Source: Aphanizomenon flos-aquae FACHB-1287
GTDB taxonomy: Bacteria; Cyanobacteriota; Cyanobacteriia; Cyanobacteriales; Nostocaceae
Direction of reading: 5' to 3'
Length of the DNA: 64,000 bases
NCBI RefSeq assembly: GCF_014698755.1
Contig: NZ_JACJTO010000013.1
Coordinates: forward strand, 1 to 64,000
The translations under genes were made by a program, and so were the position numbers. This document shows positions 27,652 through 38,037 of the stretch, one piece after another (the stretch's first letter is position 1; each line of letters starts with the position of its first letter). The notes beneath the pieces were generated by a model, which worked only from the letters and a program-made list of their open reading frames with translations, was not told the origin of the DNA and made no database searches.

Positions 27652-29418
27652 ATGTTTGGTAATTGGGGTAGCACCCTCAGAAAAAATTCTCTAACACTTA
27701 TTTTATCAATATTGTTATTAATATTTGGAATAAGTGACTCTGTTATAGCAGCAGAACAAATTCATGCTTCTTATTCAGCACTAAAAATTTCTATCCCCAT
27801 TAGTGCTTTAGAAAGCTATGCTAAGTATGGAGTAATTAGTGCAGATTTAGCAGGATATTATCAATATATTCCTACTAATAAACTACAAGAATTAAGGAAA
27901 ATTTTAATTCAACCACTGAAAATTAGTCCGGCTGTAGCTGCTCAATTTCTGGAGACCCAACAGGGAAAATTTATTTTACAAAGGTTAGCAGAATTAATTC
28001 AGACTAAATCTGACTATCCAAAATTCGTATCTTCTTCTTTACGCACAGCTTTAATTGCTGCTGCTGCTGAACCGGGAGGGTTAAATGTATTAAATTTTTT
28101 ACGGAAATATCCTCAAAATAATATTAATATTGATGTGGCTTCCAGTTTGGAAATTGCCGAGGAATTAGAGCAAATGATCAGCGAAACTGAAAAAATTATT
28201 TCGGCATTAATCCAAATATCAAAATCAGAAGCTGCTAAAATCTACCCAAGCAGTTTTTCTCAATTACCAAAATTAGCAAATCAGCACATTTTTTCAGCAA
28301 AAAAACAAACAATCAATTTCTTTGATTCTTCACGAAATAGGCATTTATCTACAGATATATATATTCCTAATACTAAAAATCCTGCACCTGTAATTGTTAT
28401 TTCTCATGGTTTAGGTTTGGACAGTAGTAACTTTCGTTATTTGGCAAATCATTTAGTTAAAAATGGTTTTGCTGTAGTTATTCCTAATCATGCTTGTAGT
28501 GATTCTCAACAATTACAATCTTTAATTAAGGATAATATTCGGCAAGTTATCTACCCTAATGAATTTAAAGATAGACCTTTAGATATTAAATATATTTTAG
28601 ATCAATTAGAGTCAGATTCACGATTTTACCAACGGCTGAATTTACAACAAGTGGGAGTATTTGGTCAGTCTTTAGGAGGGTATACTGCCTTAGCTTTAGC
28701 TGGGGCAAAAATTAACTTTTTACAACTAAATCAAGATTGTAATTCCCAAAAATTGCGAACTAGTTGGAATATGTCTTTACTGTTGCAATGTCGAGCTTTA
28801 GAATTACCAAAGCAGTCGGAACAAAATTATAAAGATTATAATTTACAAGACCCAAGAATCAAAGCAGCAATGGCTGTTAATCCTATTACCAGTTCTATTT
28901 TTGGACAAGTTGGTTTAAGCCAAATTCATACTCCAATTATGATTGTTGGTAGCAGTGAAGATACCGTTGCTCCAGCCTTATATGAACAAATTTTACCTTT
29001 TTCTTGGATTATTCATCCCCAAAAATATTTAGTCATGTTACTTGGTGGTACTCATTTTTCCACCATTGGTAATAGTAATTCTGATAGTAACCAAATGCCA
29101 CTACCATCAGATATGATAGGTGATGCTTCCCAAGCTCATAATTATATGAAAGCGTTAAGTTTACCTTTTTTTAAAACTTATATAGCCGGAAAAACAGAAT
29201 ATCTACCCTATCTTAGCGCCGCCTATACTCAAAGTATTTCTAGTCAGTCTCTCGGTTTAAATCTTGTCCAGTCTCTTGAATATCTCAAATTAGCACCAAT
29301 TTTAGGTGATCATCACCCAGAAACCAACCCCATTAGAAAAAACCTTTCTATAGTTGGGTTGGGATTTTGGATTCTGGGTATGGGTATTTCTCTACTAACT
29401 TTTTTGGCATTTTCGTAA
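27652..29418 (+). CDS. Exported alpha/beta hydrolase with DUF1400 domain
   Basis: The 588-residue protein has a signal peptide at about 1-33 ([23 protein letters not shown]). A cyanobacterial DUF1400-like helical domain follows (about 35-190). The alpha/beta hydrolase domain contains [15 protein letters not shown], the nucleophile elbow [17 protein letters not shown] (G-x-S-x-G), an acid in [10 protein letters not shown] and a His in LGGTHFS. A C-terminal hydrophobic span ([18 protein letters not shown]) probably anchors it. It may act on lipids or esters in the periplasm; the substrate is unknown. Confidence 0.85.
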   Translation: MFGNWGSTLRKNSLTLILSILLLIFGISDSVIAAEQIHASYSALKISIPISALESYAKYGVISADLAGYYQYIPTNKLQELRKILIQPLKISPAVAAQFLETQQGKFILQRLAELIQTKSDYPKFVSSSLRTALIAAAAEPGGLNVLNFLRKYPQNNINIDVASSLEIAEELEQMISETEKIISALIQISKSEAAKIYPSSFSQLPKLANQHIFSAKKQTINFFDSSRNRHLSTDIYIPNTKNPAPVIVISHGLGLDSSNFRYLANHLVKNGFAVVIPNHACSDSQQLQSLIKDNIRQVIYPNEFKDRPLDIKYILDQLESDSRFYQRLNLQQVGVFGQSLGGYTALALAGAKINFLQLNQDCNSQKLRTSWNMSLLLQCRALELPKQSEQNYKDYNLQDPRIKAAMAVNPITSSIFGQVGLSQIHTPIMIVGSSEDTVAPALYEQILPFSWIIHPQKYLVMLLGGTHFSTIGNSNSDSNQMPLPSDMIGDASQAHNYMKALSLPFFKTYIAGKTEYLPYLSAAYTQSISSQSLGLNLVQSLEYLKLAPILGDHHPETNPIRKNLSIVGLGFWILGMGISLLTFLAFS

Positions 29419-29470
29419 TTTTAACAATTTGTGCAAAAATACAAAGATCTCCATACTAAAATCTAAAATT

Positions 29471-30352
29471 GTGCAAGGTTTTCTTAATTTACACAAACCA
29501 TTTGATTGGACTTCTCATGACTGCGTAGCTAAAGTCCGAAAACTGCTAAAAATGAAACGCGTCGGACACGCGGGAACCTTAGACCCCACAGCTACTGGAG
29601 TATTACCCATAGCTTTGGGTAAGGCCACCAGATTATTACAATATTTACCGGGAACAAAAGCTTATCAAGCTACTATTCGTCTAGGAATACAAACTACTAC
29701 AGATGATTTACAAGGGGAAATTATTACCTCTGCACCTTGTCCAGGGTTAGATTTAGAGAATATAAAAACTGTACTTTCCCAGTTTATCGGTAAAATTGAG
29801 CAAATTCCCCCCAATTACAGCGCCATTCAAGTTAATGGTAAACGCCTTTATGATTTAGCGCGAAAAGGGGAAATAGTAGAAATTCCCGTGCGAACAGTTG
29901 AAATTACCCAAATTCACGTATTAGACTGGCGAAATGGGGATTTTCCAGAATTAGATATAGCCATATCTTGTGGTTCAGGAACATATATTCGGGCAATCGC
30001 TCGTGATTTAGGTACAATCTTAAATACGGGTGGTACTTTGTCTGCTCTTGTGCGTACAGAAAGCAGTAGTTTTCAAATCCAAGACAGTCTGACCTTCACA
30101 GATTTAGCAACCCAAATCGAAAATAGTACATTTCAACCTATATCCCCGGACGCACCATTACAACATTTAAAATCTGTAAATTTAGCACCAGAATCAGCTA
30201 AAAAATGGTGTCAAGGGCAAAAAATTTCCTTTAACCTTGCTATTAGGGACTTTGTACGAGTTTATCAAACAGAAACCAATTTTTTAGGGATTGGGAAATT
30301 AGAGAATGATCTATTAGTTCCCCAAATAGTGGTTTATGAAAATTCAAATTGA
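29471..30352 (+). CDS. truB: tRNA pseudouridine(55) synthase
   Basis: TruB makes pseudouridine at position 55 in the T-loop of nearly all tRNAs. I chose the GTG at 29471, giving 293 residues beginning (M)[20 protein letters not shown], the usual family start; a TTG at 29429 would add 14 residues with no homology. The catalytic Asp38 lies in [15 protein letters not shown]. Further motifs are [34 protein letters not shown] and [16 protein letters not shown]. It begins shortly after the DUF1400 hydrolase gene and may share its transcript. Confidence 0.95.
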   Translation: MQGFLNLHKPFDWTSHDCVAKVRKLLKMKRVGHAGTLDPTATGVLPIALGKATRLLQYLPGTKAYQATIRLGIQTTTDDLQGEIITSAPCPGLDLENIKTVLSQFIGKIEQIPPNYSAIQVNGKRLYDLARKGEIVEIPVRTVEITQIHVLDWRNGDFPELDIAISCGSGTYIRAIARDLGTILNTGGTLSALVRTESSSFQIQDSLTFTDLATQIENSTFQPISPDAPLQHLKSVNLAPESAKKWCQGQKISFNLAIRDFVRVYQTETNFLGIGKLENDLLVPQIVVYENSN

Positions 30353-30740
30353 AAATAAGATTGTTACAATAAAGGAGTAACTGAAAGACGAGGTGGTTCT
30401 TGACGCTTCACCAAAACCAGCTACTAAGCTTACGGTTTATCCGAGTCTGTTTAAAGTCTCCCAATGCCTAACAGCAACTTTTGACATTGTAACACAAATC
30501 TGGCAAAAGCCCTCCTACAAGGGGCTTGTATCCCATTAATTTCAGTCAAGAGTTTTTAATTCAAGGTCTAAAATCCAGATGAGTTTGATTTAAGAGGAAT
30601 AATCTTGAAGGGTTTTCAGTGTTCTGTTGATAACTTCACAATATCTCTTTAGAAGTTTACAGTAAATTCATAAAAATAGCCCAATTCATCCTGTAAATGA
30701 CCGTTTTTCTGGAATTACTCTAATATACATTCGGGCGCGT
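30353..30740. other. 388-bp intergenic region
   Basis: The stretch holds one hairpin, AAGCCC at 30507-30512 with GGGCTT at 30522-30527, without a T-tract. It could end truB transcription or be a leader structure of the next gene. Nothing else was recognised. Confidence 0.4.
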
Positions 30741-31832
30741 ATGACCGTTGTGAGGAGTAGGACTTTGAAAAAAGCAAATTTTCTATATATGTTGTTACGC
30801 CTGAATTGGGTGCGCTTCTTATGTACGACTCTCTTAGGTTGCATTTGGTTGACTACAGCTTTGTCCGTTACACCTGCTTTTGCGGCAGATAGAATAGATT
30901 CTATAGACCATAAAAGCGAAAAACTAATTACTAATCAACTCGTCCCAGAAACTAACTTACCGGATCTAAAAGAGGTATTAGCGAACAAGATGAAATCAAG
31001 CGGGAATGTGGAATCTCTTGTTGAGCCAAAACCACTACGGATTGTTGCTCAAGAAGATGCTCCTATCCCTGATAATAACAGTCAAATTGATCCTAACAAA
31101 TTACGCGAAGATCTCAAAATTGACCCCCTTCTGAAAGTAATGCCAGCCGAGCGGAAGCGAACTTACTCACCTTCATTGAATTTTGCTAGTCCCAGTGCCT
31201 TCGGGGCTAATTGGGGTGATGTATTTTTTGGGGCTTCTGCAGCAACCGCCGGTAAGTCTAGAACTCAACCAGACGGTAGTATCAGTATGGGTTTTGGGCT
31301 AGGAAATGCCCAGAAACAAATTGGTTTAGAACTTGGCTACAACATTGGTAGTATCAAAAATTTTGCCTACAATGGCACTTTTGACCTCAAGGCTAACCGC
31401 ATTGTCTATGCTCAAGGTAATACTCAAATAGCTGCGGCGGCTGGCTGGAAGTCTTTTGCACAGCACGTTAGGGCGGAAACAGTTAGGCCTTCCAGTGCCT
31501 ATGGTGTAGTTACAAGTTACTCCCTATTAAAGCCTAACGATACTGTTAATAGAATGCCTATCTCCTTTTCTGTCGGAGCCGGCGGTGGCGATTTCCGCAC
31601 AGGTAATGCAAGTACGGGTGTATTTGCTGGGGTGGGTCTGCAAGTTCATCCCCAGATAGGTGTGGGTATGGGCTGGAGTGGCGTTGGTTTAAACCTTGGG
31701 GCTTCCTTCGTACCTATATCTACTATTCCCTTAACAATTAATGCCGTGGGCGCTGATCTCACAGATACTAGCTTCGGCGGTACGGTATTTGTTCTCAGTG
31801 TAGGCTATGGTTTCAATTTCTTACCTGAATAG
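30741..31832 (+). CDS. Unrecognised exported protein, beta-barrel-like C-terminus
   Basis: The 363-residue protein has an N-terminal signal sequence (LLGCIWLTTALSVTPAFAAD) with a likely AFA cleavage site near residue 48. A GTGAGGAG sequence inside the 5' end sits about 7 nt before a TTG at 30765, which is a possible alternative start. Residues 50-150 are polar and Pro-rich. Residues about 160-363 alternate small and hydrophobic residues with many glycines and aromatic pairs (GFGLGNAQKQIGLELGYNIG, GVFAGVGLQVHPQIGVGMGW), ending VGYGFNF, which looks like an outer-membrane beta-barrel. No known family was recognised. It is followed by another exported unknown gene. Confidence 0.65.
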   Translation: MTVVRSRTLKKANFLYMLLRLNWVRFLCTTLLGCIWLTTALSVTPAFAADRIDSIDHKSEKLITNQLVPETNLPDLKEVLANKMKSSGNVESLVEPKPLRIVAQEDAPIPDNNSQIDPNKLREDLKIDPLLKVMPAERKRTYSPSLNFASPSAFGANWGDVFFGASAATAGKSRTQPDGSISMGFGLGNAQKQIGLELGYNIGSIKNFAYNGTFDLKANRIVYAQGNTQIAAAAGWKSFAQHVRAETVRPSSAYGVVTSYSLLKPNDTVNRMPISFSVGAGGGDFRTGNASTGVFAGVGLQVHPQIGVGMGWSGVGLNLGASFVPISTIPLTINAVGADLTDTSFGGTVFVLSVGYGFNFLPE

Positions 31833-31918
31833 ATCTGGCTGAAAAAGTCTTATCTATGCTTGTTTTCGCCTTTATTCAGTCAACCCTAAATAAACACTTC
31901 AATCCTGATCAAATCACC

Positions 31919-32668
31919 ATGTTAAAAATCAGAACTTTTATTCTTGCTCTCACCCTCACTCCCGTACTGGCTCTCAATTGGCAGCAACCAGGCCAATCCG
32001 AAACTTCGCCTAGTATGGGTCAAGCTGGTAGTATGAGTGGTAGTCCTAGTCTGGATATTGCTGGCGGTCGAAGTGGTAGTCCTAGTCTGGATATTGCTGG
32101 CGGTCGAAGTGGTGCTCGTTTTAGTGCTGTCCGTAGAGGGAGTGGAAACTCAATTAGAATTACAACAGAGGGTCAAAATAAAGTAAATCGTGTTGCTGTT
32201 AGAATATTGACTAGGAGCAATAATCGAATTGTAGTAGGCTTCAAACAAAGCGAACCAGGCAGACGGGGGGCATCGGATAGACTTACGCAGCTATTAGCTA
32301 ATGCAGGTGTTCGTCCAGGATTGGGAAGGCAATTTACACTTATCTTCATTAATATTTTCCGTCCTGTTTCTGCTTCTACTACACCAAGTTTCCGTTCAGT
32401 TCAGTTACCACAGAAAGATCTCGTGGCCAGCACTAAAGCTTTAAAAGAGAGCAAAATTATTGCTCAGGTAGGTGATGATCAACTCAACATGGGTGAGGAT
32501 ATTATACCAACTGTAGAGGTGGATATCAATGAATTGAATAATGCCATAAATACCTATAACCAGATTATTGATGAAAGTAGTCCAGTAACTCTGCAAGCAC
32601 TTTCCCAAAACCAAGATTTTATGGAAATCGGTAACGCACTCAAAGAATTGAGAGCAGCAGTTAACTAA
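31919..32668 (+). CDS. Unrecognised exported protein with tandem 12-residue repeat
   Basis: The 249-residue product starts at the ATG at 31919 ([20 protein letters not shown]), a plausible signal peptide; an in-frame ATG at 31856 would add 21 residues that spoil it. Residues about 35-70 contain two exact copies of [12 protein letters not shown] followed by a third partial copy. The rest is polar and mostly without recognised domains; Arg-rich at 60-130, acidic and helical near the end. It follows the beta-barrel-like gene by 86 bp on the same strand. The pair may work together at the cell surface, but no function is assigned. Confidence 0.6.
   Translation: MLKIRTFILALTLTPVLALNWQQPGQSETSPSMGQAGSMSGSPSLDIAGGRSGSPSLDIAGGRSGARFSAVRRGSGNSIRITTEGQNKVNRVAVRILTRSNNRIVVGFKQSEPGRRGASDRLTQLLANAGVRPGLGRQFTLIFINIFRPVSASTTPSFRSVQLPQKDLVASTKALKESKIIAQVGDDQLNMGEDIIPTVEVDINELNNAINTYNQIIDESSPVTLQALSQNQDFMEIGNALKELRAAVN
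32036..32107 (+). repeat. Perfect 36-bp tandem duplication inside a coding region
   Basis: Two identical 36-bp units, each starting AGTGGTAGTCCTAGTCTGGA, encode [12 protein letters not shown] twice. The absence of any difference between the units points to recent duplication or ongoing slippage. A third partial unit (AGTGGT) follows. Confidence 0.9.
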
Positions 32669-32799
32669 TCTCCAGCCTGATTACAGACTCATCAAAAGAA
32701 CGGAGAGACATAAGATCTTCTCCGTTATTTTTTGTAAATTTGAGAAAGTTCCATAAAAAAGTTAAGTTGATAATAGGTGAAGACAACGGGGAAATAAAA

Positions 32800-34230
32800 G
32801 TGAGTCCTGGATTTGATTACGATTTAGTGATTATCGGCGCTGGTGTAGGTGGACATGGTGCTGCTTTACACGCTATCAGTTGCGGTCAAAAAACGGCGAT
32901 TATTGAAGCTGGAGATATGGGAGGAACTTGTGTAAACAGGGGCTGTATTCCTTCTAAGGCATTGTTGGCGGCTTCAGGAAAGGTGAGGGAGTTACGTAAT
33001 GCCCATCATCTTAAGTCCTTGGGAATTCAAGTTGGCAATGTAGAATTTGATCGACAAGCGATCACTAACCATGCTAACAATCTTGTCTCGAAAATACAAG
33101 GCGACTTAACCAACAGCCTTAAACGCTTGGGAGTTGATATTATTCGAGGTTGGGGCAAAGTATCCGGTACACAAAAAGTTACCATCGTCACAGATAAAGG
33201 TGAAAAAACCATCACCGCCAAAAATATTATTCTTTCTCCTGGTTCTGTCCCCTTCGTTCCCCCCGGAATTGAAGTAGATGGTAAAACGGTCTTTACCAGT
33301 GACCAAGGGGTTAAATTGCCATCTCTCCCTAAATGGGTGGCGATTATTGGTAGCGGTTACATCGGGTTAGAATTTTCTGATGTTTATTCGGCTTTAGGTT
33401 GTGAAATCACTTTAATTGAAGCTGTAAGTGAGTTAATGCCAGGATTTGATAGAGATATTGCTAAACTGGCGGAACGGGTCTTAATTAACCCCCGTGATAT
33501 TGAAACCAAGGTCGGTATTTACGCTAAAAAAATCATTCCTGGTTCGCCAGTAGTAATTCATTTGGCTGACTTTGAGACTAAAGAAGATTTGGAAGTTCTG
33601 GAAGTTGATGCTTGTTTGGTTGCTACCGGTCGTGTTCCTGCTACTCAAAATCTCGGGTTAGAATCCGTTGGTGTTGAACTTGACCGCCGCAATTTTATCC
33701 CTGTAAATGATAATATGGCGGTATTGTCGGCAGGGGAAGTTGTTCCCTATCTCTGGGCTATTGGTGATGCTACCGGGAAAATGATGTTAGCTCATGCGGC
33801 ATCTGCTCAAGGTATCATTGCTGTAGAAAATATGATGGGTCGTCACAAAACTGTTGACTATCGTAGTATCCCTGCTGCTGCTTTTACTCATCCAGAGGTT
33901 AGCTATGTGGGATTGACAGAAACAGCCGCCCATACTTTAGGTCTAACTGAAGGTTTTGAGGTTGCTACCAGTAAGAGTTATTTTAAAGGTAATTCTAAGG
34001 CTTTGGCGGAAAATGATACTGATGGAATGACGAAGGTAATTTATCGGCAAGATACTGGTGAAGTTTTAGGTGTACATATCTTTGGTCCTCACGCCTCAGA
34101 TTTAATTCACGAAGCCTCAGCCGCCATTGCTAATCGTCAATCTATCCAAACTCTTTCTTACCTGGTTCACGCTCATCCAACGCTTTCAGAAGTTTTAGAT
34201 GAAGCTTATAAACGGGCATTGGTAAGTTAG
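32800..34230 (+). CDS. lpdA: Dihydrolipoyl dehydrogenase
   Basis: The FAD enzyme reoxidises dihydrolipoyl groups of the pyruvate dehydrogenase complex and the glycine cleavage system. I chose the GTG at 32800 (476 residues), because the family begins at about [14 protein letters not shown]; an upstream TTG at 32740 would add 20 residues. The FAD fingerprint is [13 protein letters not shown], the redox disulfide is Cys44-Cys49 in [16 protein letters not shown], and the NAD site is [20 protein letters not shown]. The C-terminal interface has the catalytic His-Glu pair in [13 protein letters not shown]. Confidence 0.96.
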   Translation: MSPGFDYDLVIIGAGVGGHGAALHAISCGQKTAIIEAGDMGGTCVNRGCIPSKALLAASGKVRELRNAHHLKSLGIQVGNVEFDRQAITNHANNLVSKIQGDLTNSLKRLGVDIIRGWGKVSGTQKVTIVTDKGEKTITAKNIILSPGSVPFVPPGIEVDGKTVFTSDQGVKLPSLPKWVAIIGSGYIGLEFSDVYSALGCEITLIEAVSELMPGFDRDIAKLAERVLINPRDIETKVGIYAKKIIPGSPVVIHLADFETKEDLEVLEVDACLVATGRVPATQNLGLESVGVELDRRNFIPVNDNMAVLSAGEVVPYLWAIGDATGKMMLAHAASAQGIIAVENMMGRHKTVDYRSIPAAAFTHPEVSYVGLTETAAHTLGLTEGFEVATSKSYFKGNSKALAENDTDGMTKVIYRQDTGEVLGVHIFGPHASDLIHEASAAIANRQSIQTLSYLVHAHPTLSEVLDEAYKRALVS

Positions 34231-34425
34231 TCAATTGTCAGTTGTTAGTGGTCAGTGGTCAGTGGTCAGTTGAATACATGGCGAAATCTAACTGCGATAA
34301 TTTGCAAGTTTACCAATTAGCTTAAGAAACTAGCTGATAAGATTTGGATATTGTTCTCACATGACAACTAACAATTAACAACTGACAACTGACAATTAAC
34401 AACTAACAATTAACAACTAACAAAT
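34231..34425. repeat. Heptamer-type repeats, two complementary blocks before trpC
   Basis: GTCAGT/GTTAGT units fill about 34233-34274. The complementary words CAACTGA, CAACTAA and CAATTAA fill about 34363-34422 and end at the trpC start codon. The layout matches that at 22637-22840. About 90 bp without repeats lies between the blocks. No Shine-Dalgarno sequence precedes trpC. Confidence 0.8.
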
Positions 34426-35307
34426 ATGCAAATCCGTCGTCGTTCACCTAGCACAGTTATTAATATTTCTATTCTTCAATATAGATCAGCTATAGAAGGG
34501 TCTGCACCAAATAATATTTTAGAAGAAATTGTCTGGCAAAAAGAAACAGAAGTTGAGCAAATGCGAGAAAAACTACCTTTACGAGAATTGCAAACACAAG
34601 CCCTATCAGCACCACCAACTCGTGATTTTGCGGCCGCTTTACGTCAAGGTAAAACTCATCCAGCCTTAATTGCAGAAGTTAAAAAAGCTTCTCCCAGTAA
34701 AGGGGTATTTAGGGATAATTTCGACCCCGTAGCTATTGCTAAATCTTATCAAGCCGGTGGCGCTACTTGTCTTTCTGTACTGACAGACGTTAAATTTTTT
34801 CAAGGTAGTTTTGAAAATCTATCTTTAGTCCGTTCGGCGGTGGATTTACCTTTACTATGCAAGGATTTTATTATCTATCCTTATCAAATGTATTGGGCGC
34901 GAATTCATGGAGCAGATGCAATTTTATTAATAGCAGCAATTCTCAATGATCAAGATTTGCAATACTTTCTCAAAATTGCTAATAAGTTGAAAATGGCAGC
35001 TTTAATCGAAGTGCATAATTTAGAAGAATTAGACCGGGTTTTAACTTTAGAAGGTGTTTCTTTAGTCGGAATTAATAATCGCAACTTGGAAGATTTTTCC
35101 GTTGATTTACAAACTACTTGTCAATTAATGACCGCTAGAGGTGAACAGTTACAAGCAAAGAACATTCTTGTGGTCAGTGAATCAGGATTGCATTACCCTC
35201 ATGATTTAAGTGTAGTTAAAACAGCAGGTGTATCTGCTGTACTAATTGGTGAATCATTGGTCAAACAACCAGATCCTCAATTAGCAATAACTAATCTGTT
35301 TAGTTAA
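34426..35307 (+). CDS. trpC: Indole-3-glycerol phosphate synthase
   Basis: The 293-residue protein closes the indole ring in tryptophan synthesis. The N-terminal 40-60 residues form the extension usual in cyanobacteria. The TIM barrel carries [15 protein letters not shown] (catalytic Lys), [27 protein letters not shown] (catalytic Lys), [36 protein letters not shown] and [12 protein letters not shown], covering the standard family motifs. It stands apart from other trp genes, as is normal in cyanobacteria. Confidence 0.96.
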   Translation: MQIRRRSPSTVINISILQYRSAIEGSAPNNILEEIVWQKETEVEQMREKLPLRELQTQALSAPPTRDFAAALRQGKTHPALIAEVKKASPSKGVFRDNFDPVAIAKSYQAGGATCLSVLTDVKFFQGSFENLSLVRSAVDLPLLCKDFIIYPYQMYWARIHGADAILLIAAILNDQDLQYFLKIANKLKMAALIEVHNLEELDRVLTLEGVSLVGINNRNLEDFSVDLQTTCQLMTARGEQLQAKNILVVSESGLHYPHDLSVVKTAGVSAVLIGESLVKQPDPQLAITNLFS

Positions 35308-35434
35308 TCACAACCTTTTGCCTTTTATCTAACGGCAATTATCTGTTTCCTGTGTAACAATTAACTTAGGATTAGTTAAAGTTTAACTGATTGAAAATTA
35401 AAAATTCCTAAGTTGCAATTTTACAATAAACTAC

Positions 35435-35680
35435 ATGGAGCAAATTCCTTTACCATCTCCTATCCACTACGAACTTATACTTCAACTTTTAGAAAGACAA
35501 ACCATGACCTCTCTAGGTCAAAACCAAGACCTCCGCAATCAAGTCAATCAACTGATTATTACCCTGCGAAAAGCTGCATCCCAACAAAAGCGTCTGGAAC
35601 AAACTGTTCAATCTTCTTCTCTCATGATTGACCACCGTTGGTCTATTAATCATTTTGGTGATAAAGTGGATTGCTCTTGA
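35435..35680 (+). CDS. Small conserved-looking protein of unknown function
   Basis: The 81-residue frame starts at ATG and reads MEQIPLPSPIHYELILQLLE, then a long helix rich in Gln, Arg and Leu (NQDLRNQVNQLIITLRKAAS and QQKRLEQTVQ) that could form a coiled coil. Another open frame overlaps it at 35413-35631, but its Ser/Thr/Pro-rich translation looks like a shadow. The frame with the amphipathic helix is the better candidate. I recall similar small proteins in other Nostocales but cannot name a family. Confidence 0.5.
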   Translation: MEQIPLPSPIHYELILQLLERQTMTSLGQNQDLRNQVNQLIITLRKAASQQKRLEQTVQSSSLMIDHRWSINHFGDKVDCS

Positions 35681-35847
35681 TAAATGTCTGTTTTCACCCG
35701 AACAAAAACCTAGCCCTGCAAAAGCGGGGTTAATTGACAGTTTTTACCTGGTATTCCTACAAAAGATCTTATTGGGTTTTTTTTGTGTTTTTATCCCCTG
35801 TAGGGGTTAATTTGGATTGTATTGAAATTTTCAACTAGGAAATAAAC

Positions 35848-36999
35848 ATGGACAATAAATTGATGCTAATGATTCCTGGTCCTACCCCAGTACCAGAAGC
35901 AGCTTTACTAGCATTAGCCAAGCATCCCATTGGCCACCGCAGTGGTGAATTTAGTAGCATGATGGCAGAGGTGACGGAAAACCTCAAATGGCTGCATCAA
36001 ACCGCCAGTGATGTACTGATGTTAAATGTCAGTGGTACTGGTGCTGTGGAAGCGGGAATAATCAATTTTCTCTCTCCAGGCGATCGCATTTTAGTCGGTT
36101 CTAATGGTAAATTCGGTGAACGTTGGGTAGAAGTTGGTCAAGCCTTCAATTTAAATGTAGAAACTGTCACCGCAGAATGGGGACAACCCCTAGACCCAGA
36201 ACAATTTGCAGCCAAATTGCAAGCTGATACCAACAAAGAAATCAAAGCTGTGATTATCACCCACAGTGAAACCTCAACCGGTGTCATTAACGATCTAGAA
36301 GCTATTAACCGTCACGTCAAAGAACATGGAGAAGCCCTAATCATTGTTGATGCTGTCACCAGTTTAGGGGCTTATAATGTCCCTGTAGACGCTTGGGGTT
36401 TAGATGTAGTCGCTTCCGGTTCTCAAAAAGGTTACATGATTCCTCCCGGTTTAGGATTTGTCTCCGTTAGTCCCAAAGCCTGGGAAGCCTACAAAACTGC
36501 AAAACTACCTAAATATTATTTGGATTTAGGTAAATATCGCAAGGCGACCGCTAAAAATACCACTCCCTTTACTCCTCCTGTCAACTTAATGGTGGCACTA
36601 CACACCACTTTGGGAATGATGAAAAAGGAAGGATTAGAATCTATTTTTACCCGTCATCAACGCCAAAAAAATGCTACCCGTGCGGCTATGAAGGCGTTAA
36701 ATTTATCTTTGTTTGCTGCTGATGAATGTGCTAGTCCTGCTATTACTGCTGTAGCTACTCCTGGCATCGAAGCCGATAAAATTCGCTCTTTAATCAAAAA
36801 ACAGTTTGATATTGCTTTAGCAGGTGGACAAGACCATCTGAGTAATAAAATTTTCCGTATTGGTCACTTGGGTTTTGTTTGCGATCGTGATATTCTTAGC
36901 TGTATCGCTTCCCTAGAAGTTATTTTACCACAAGTTGGTCATGAAAACTTCACCCCCGGCGCTGGTATAGCAGCAGCAGCAAAACTTTTTGCCCAATAG
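35848..36999 (+). CDS. Serine/alanine-glyoxylate aminotransferase family protein
   Basis: The 383-residue PLP enzyme belongs to the class V aminotransferases that move amino groups from serine or alanine to glyoxylate, relevant to photorespiratory glycolate metabolism in cyanobacteria. The N-terminus MLMIPGPTPVPEAALLALAK and HRSGEFSSMM are typical. The PLP lysine is Lys194 in VASGSQKGYMIPPGLGF, preceded by the cofactor Asp in LIIVDAVTSLGA. Some relatives are annotated as the small subunit of soluble hydrogenase, a name I do not use. Substrate choice between serine and alanine cannot be read from the sequence. Confidence 0.9.
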   Translation: MDNKLMLMIPGPTPVPEAALLALAKHPIGHRSGEFSSMMAEVTENLKWLHQTASDVLMLNVSGTGAVEAGIINFLSPGDRILVGSNGKFGERWVEVGQAFNLNVETVTAEWGQPLDPEQFAAKLQADTNKEIKAVIITHSETSTGVINDLEAINRHVKEHGEALIIVDAVTSLGAYNVPVDAWGLDVVASGSQKGYMIPPGLGFVSVSPKAWEAYKTAKLPKYYLDLGKYRKATAKNTTPFTPPVNLMVALHTTLGMMKKEGLESIFTRHQRQKNATRAAMKALNLSLFAADECASPAITAVATPGIEADKIRSLIKKQFDIALAGGQDHLSNKIFRIGHLGFVCDRDILSCIASLEVILPQVGHENFTPGAGIAAAAKLFAQ

Positions 37000-37011
37000 T
37001 TATTAGGCTGG

Positions 37012-37076
37012 TAATGGGTAATGGGTAATTGGTAATTGGTAATTGGTAATTGGTAATGGGTAATGGGTAATGGGTA
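37012..37076. repeat. Heptanucleotide tandem repeat GGTAATG/GGTAATT
   Basis: About nine 7-nt units alternate between GGTAATG and GGTAATT. They lie in the short gap between the aminotransferase gene and the DUF2949 gene, which converge. Related repeats occur at 47535-47566 (same orientation) and 59663-59697 (opposite orientation). Confidence 0.85.
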
Positions 37077-37112
37077 AATTCTTTTCCCAGTCCCGTGACC
37101 CCTACCTCTTCC

Positions 37113-37304
37113 CTACGCAGTTTCTAGCCAATCATAAATTTGTTCTAACTGTTCCAGGGTAATTAACCCATATTGCCAAAGAGTCATGGTTAAAGAACCA
37201 GGATCTTGATCACGGTTACGCAATGCTACAGCTAGGGAAGCGGCAGAAATTGCCAAATCTTCTTGGAGAAAATTAATTAGCCGAGAATATCTTGATAGTG
37301 TCAT
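37113..37304 (-). CDS. DUF2949 family small protein
   Basis: The 63-residue product starts at the ATG at 37304 (MTLSRYSRLINFLQEDLAIS), chosen because AGGAGGTGAG lies 6 nt upstream; the frame stays open a little further. Residues 15-63 include ASLAVALRNRDQDPGSLTMT and LWQYGLITLEQLEQIYDWLE, the signature of the cyanobacterial DUF2949 family as I recall it. The family's function is unknown. The protein has no membrane span. Confidence 0.8.
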   Translation of the reverse strand: MTLSRYSRLINFLQEDLAISAASLAVALRNRDQDPGSLTMTLWQYGLITLEQLEQIYDWLETA

Positions 37305-37340
37305 TTGTATCTCACCTCCTTGAGTAGAATTAACGATCAT

Positions 37341-38037
37341 AGATTGCTTGTCTCATTTTTGTGAGTATTGTATGGACAGTATTTTATTTGTCACTTTGCC
37401 CTCAGTAGATAAAAAGTTATTTTGTGTATACAAAGTTTCTTCCAAATCATCCTTTTATCGAGCCTTAATCTATCTAGACACATAGGAACAGACAAAGATT
37501 TTAGGAAATTAATTGTCCCTGTCAATGTACTGTAGCGTTCATTAACCTCAGTTCATATCAAGGTTTTACTCTTGATTCTGTTTAACTGGCACTCATGGCA
37601 AAGTCTGATTCCTAATATATTAGTGTATATAATTACACTGAATTACGATGTAGGTTTTTAATACAGTGACTTATTTATCCCAGGAAAATAATATTTAGGC
37701 AATACTTTAAGAATGACATTAGTATTACCATTCACATCCTCTAGTTCTTTCTGGTTTCAGTAACAAGAATTTTTTTTAGTTTACACTCATTTATTGCCGA
37801 CTATTTACACTTGCGTCAAAAAGGAGATTTTTGTTACTCAACTCTAAAGTCGTAATTTTAACTAGAAAAAACGAAAATTTGATGTTATTTAGGTTCCTAA
37901 TAAATATTAACCTCTTCATTACCATTTATGCCAGGTTTGGTAATTTTTTTTTAAATATTTCTGTATCAGATAAAAATTCAGAACAAGGACTAATGCTATT
38001 TTTACATAGGATTATTGTTAGCAAATCTTGTTCCTGT
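37341..38037. other. About 0.7 kb without a recognised gene
   Basis: The stretch is AT-rich. A plus-strand frame at 37831-38061 is hydrophobic, lacks a ribosome-binding site and runs antisense into the DUF192 gene, so I do not call it. No tRNA, known small RNA or repeat was recognised. It must hold the promoter of the DUF2949 gene near its left end. Confidence 0.45.

Noticed and set aside
35413-35631. 72-residue frame overlapping the small protein at 35435
   Set aside because: It is Ser/Thr/Pro-rich without structure; the alternative frame has a better start and an amphipathic helix.
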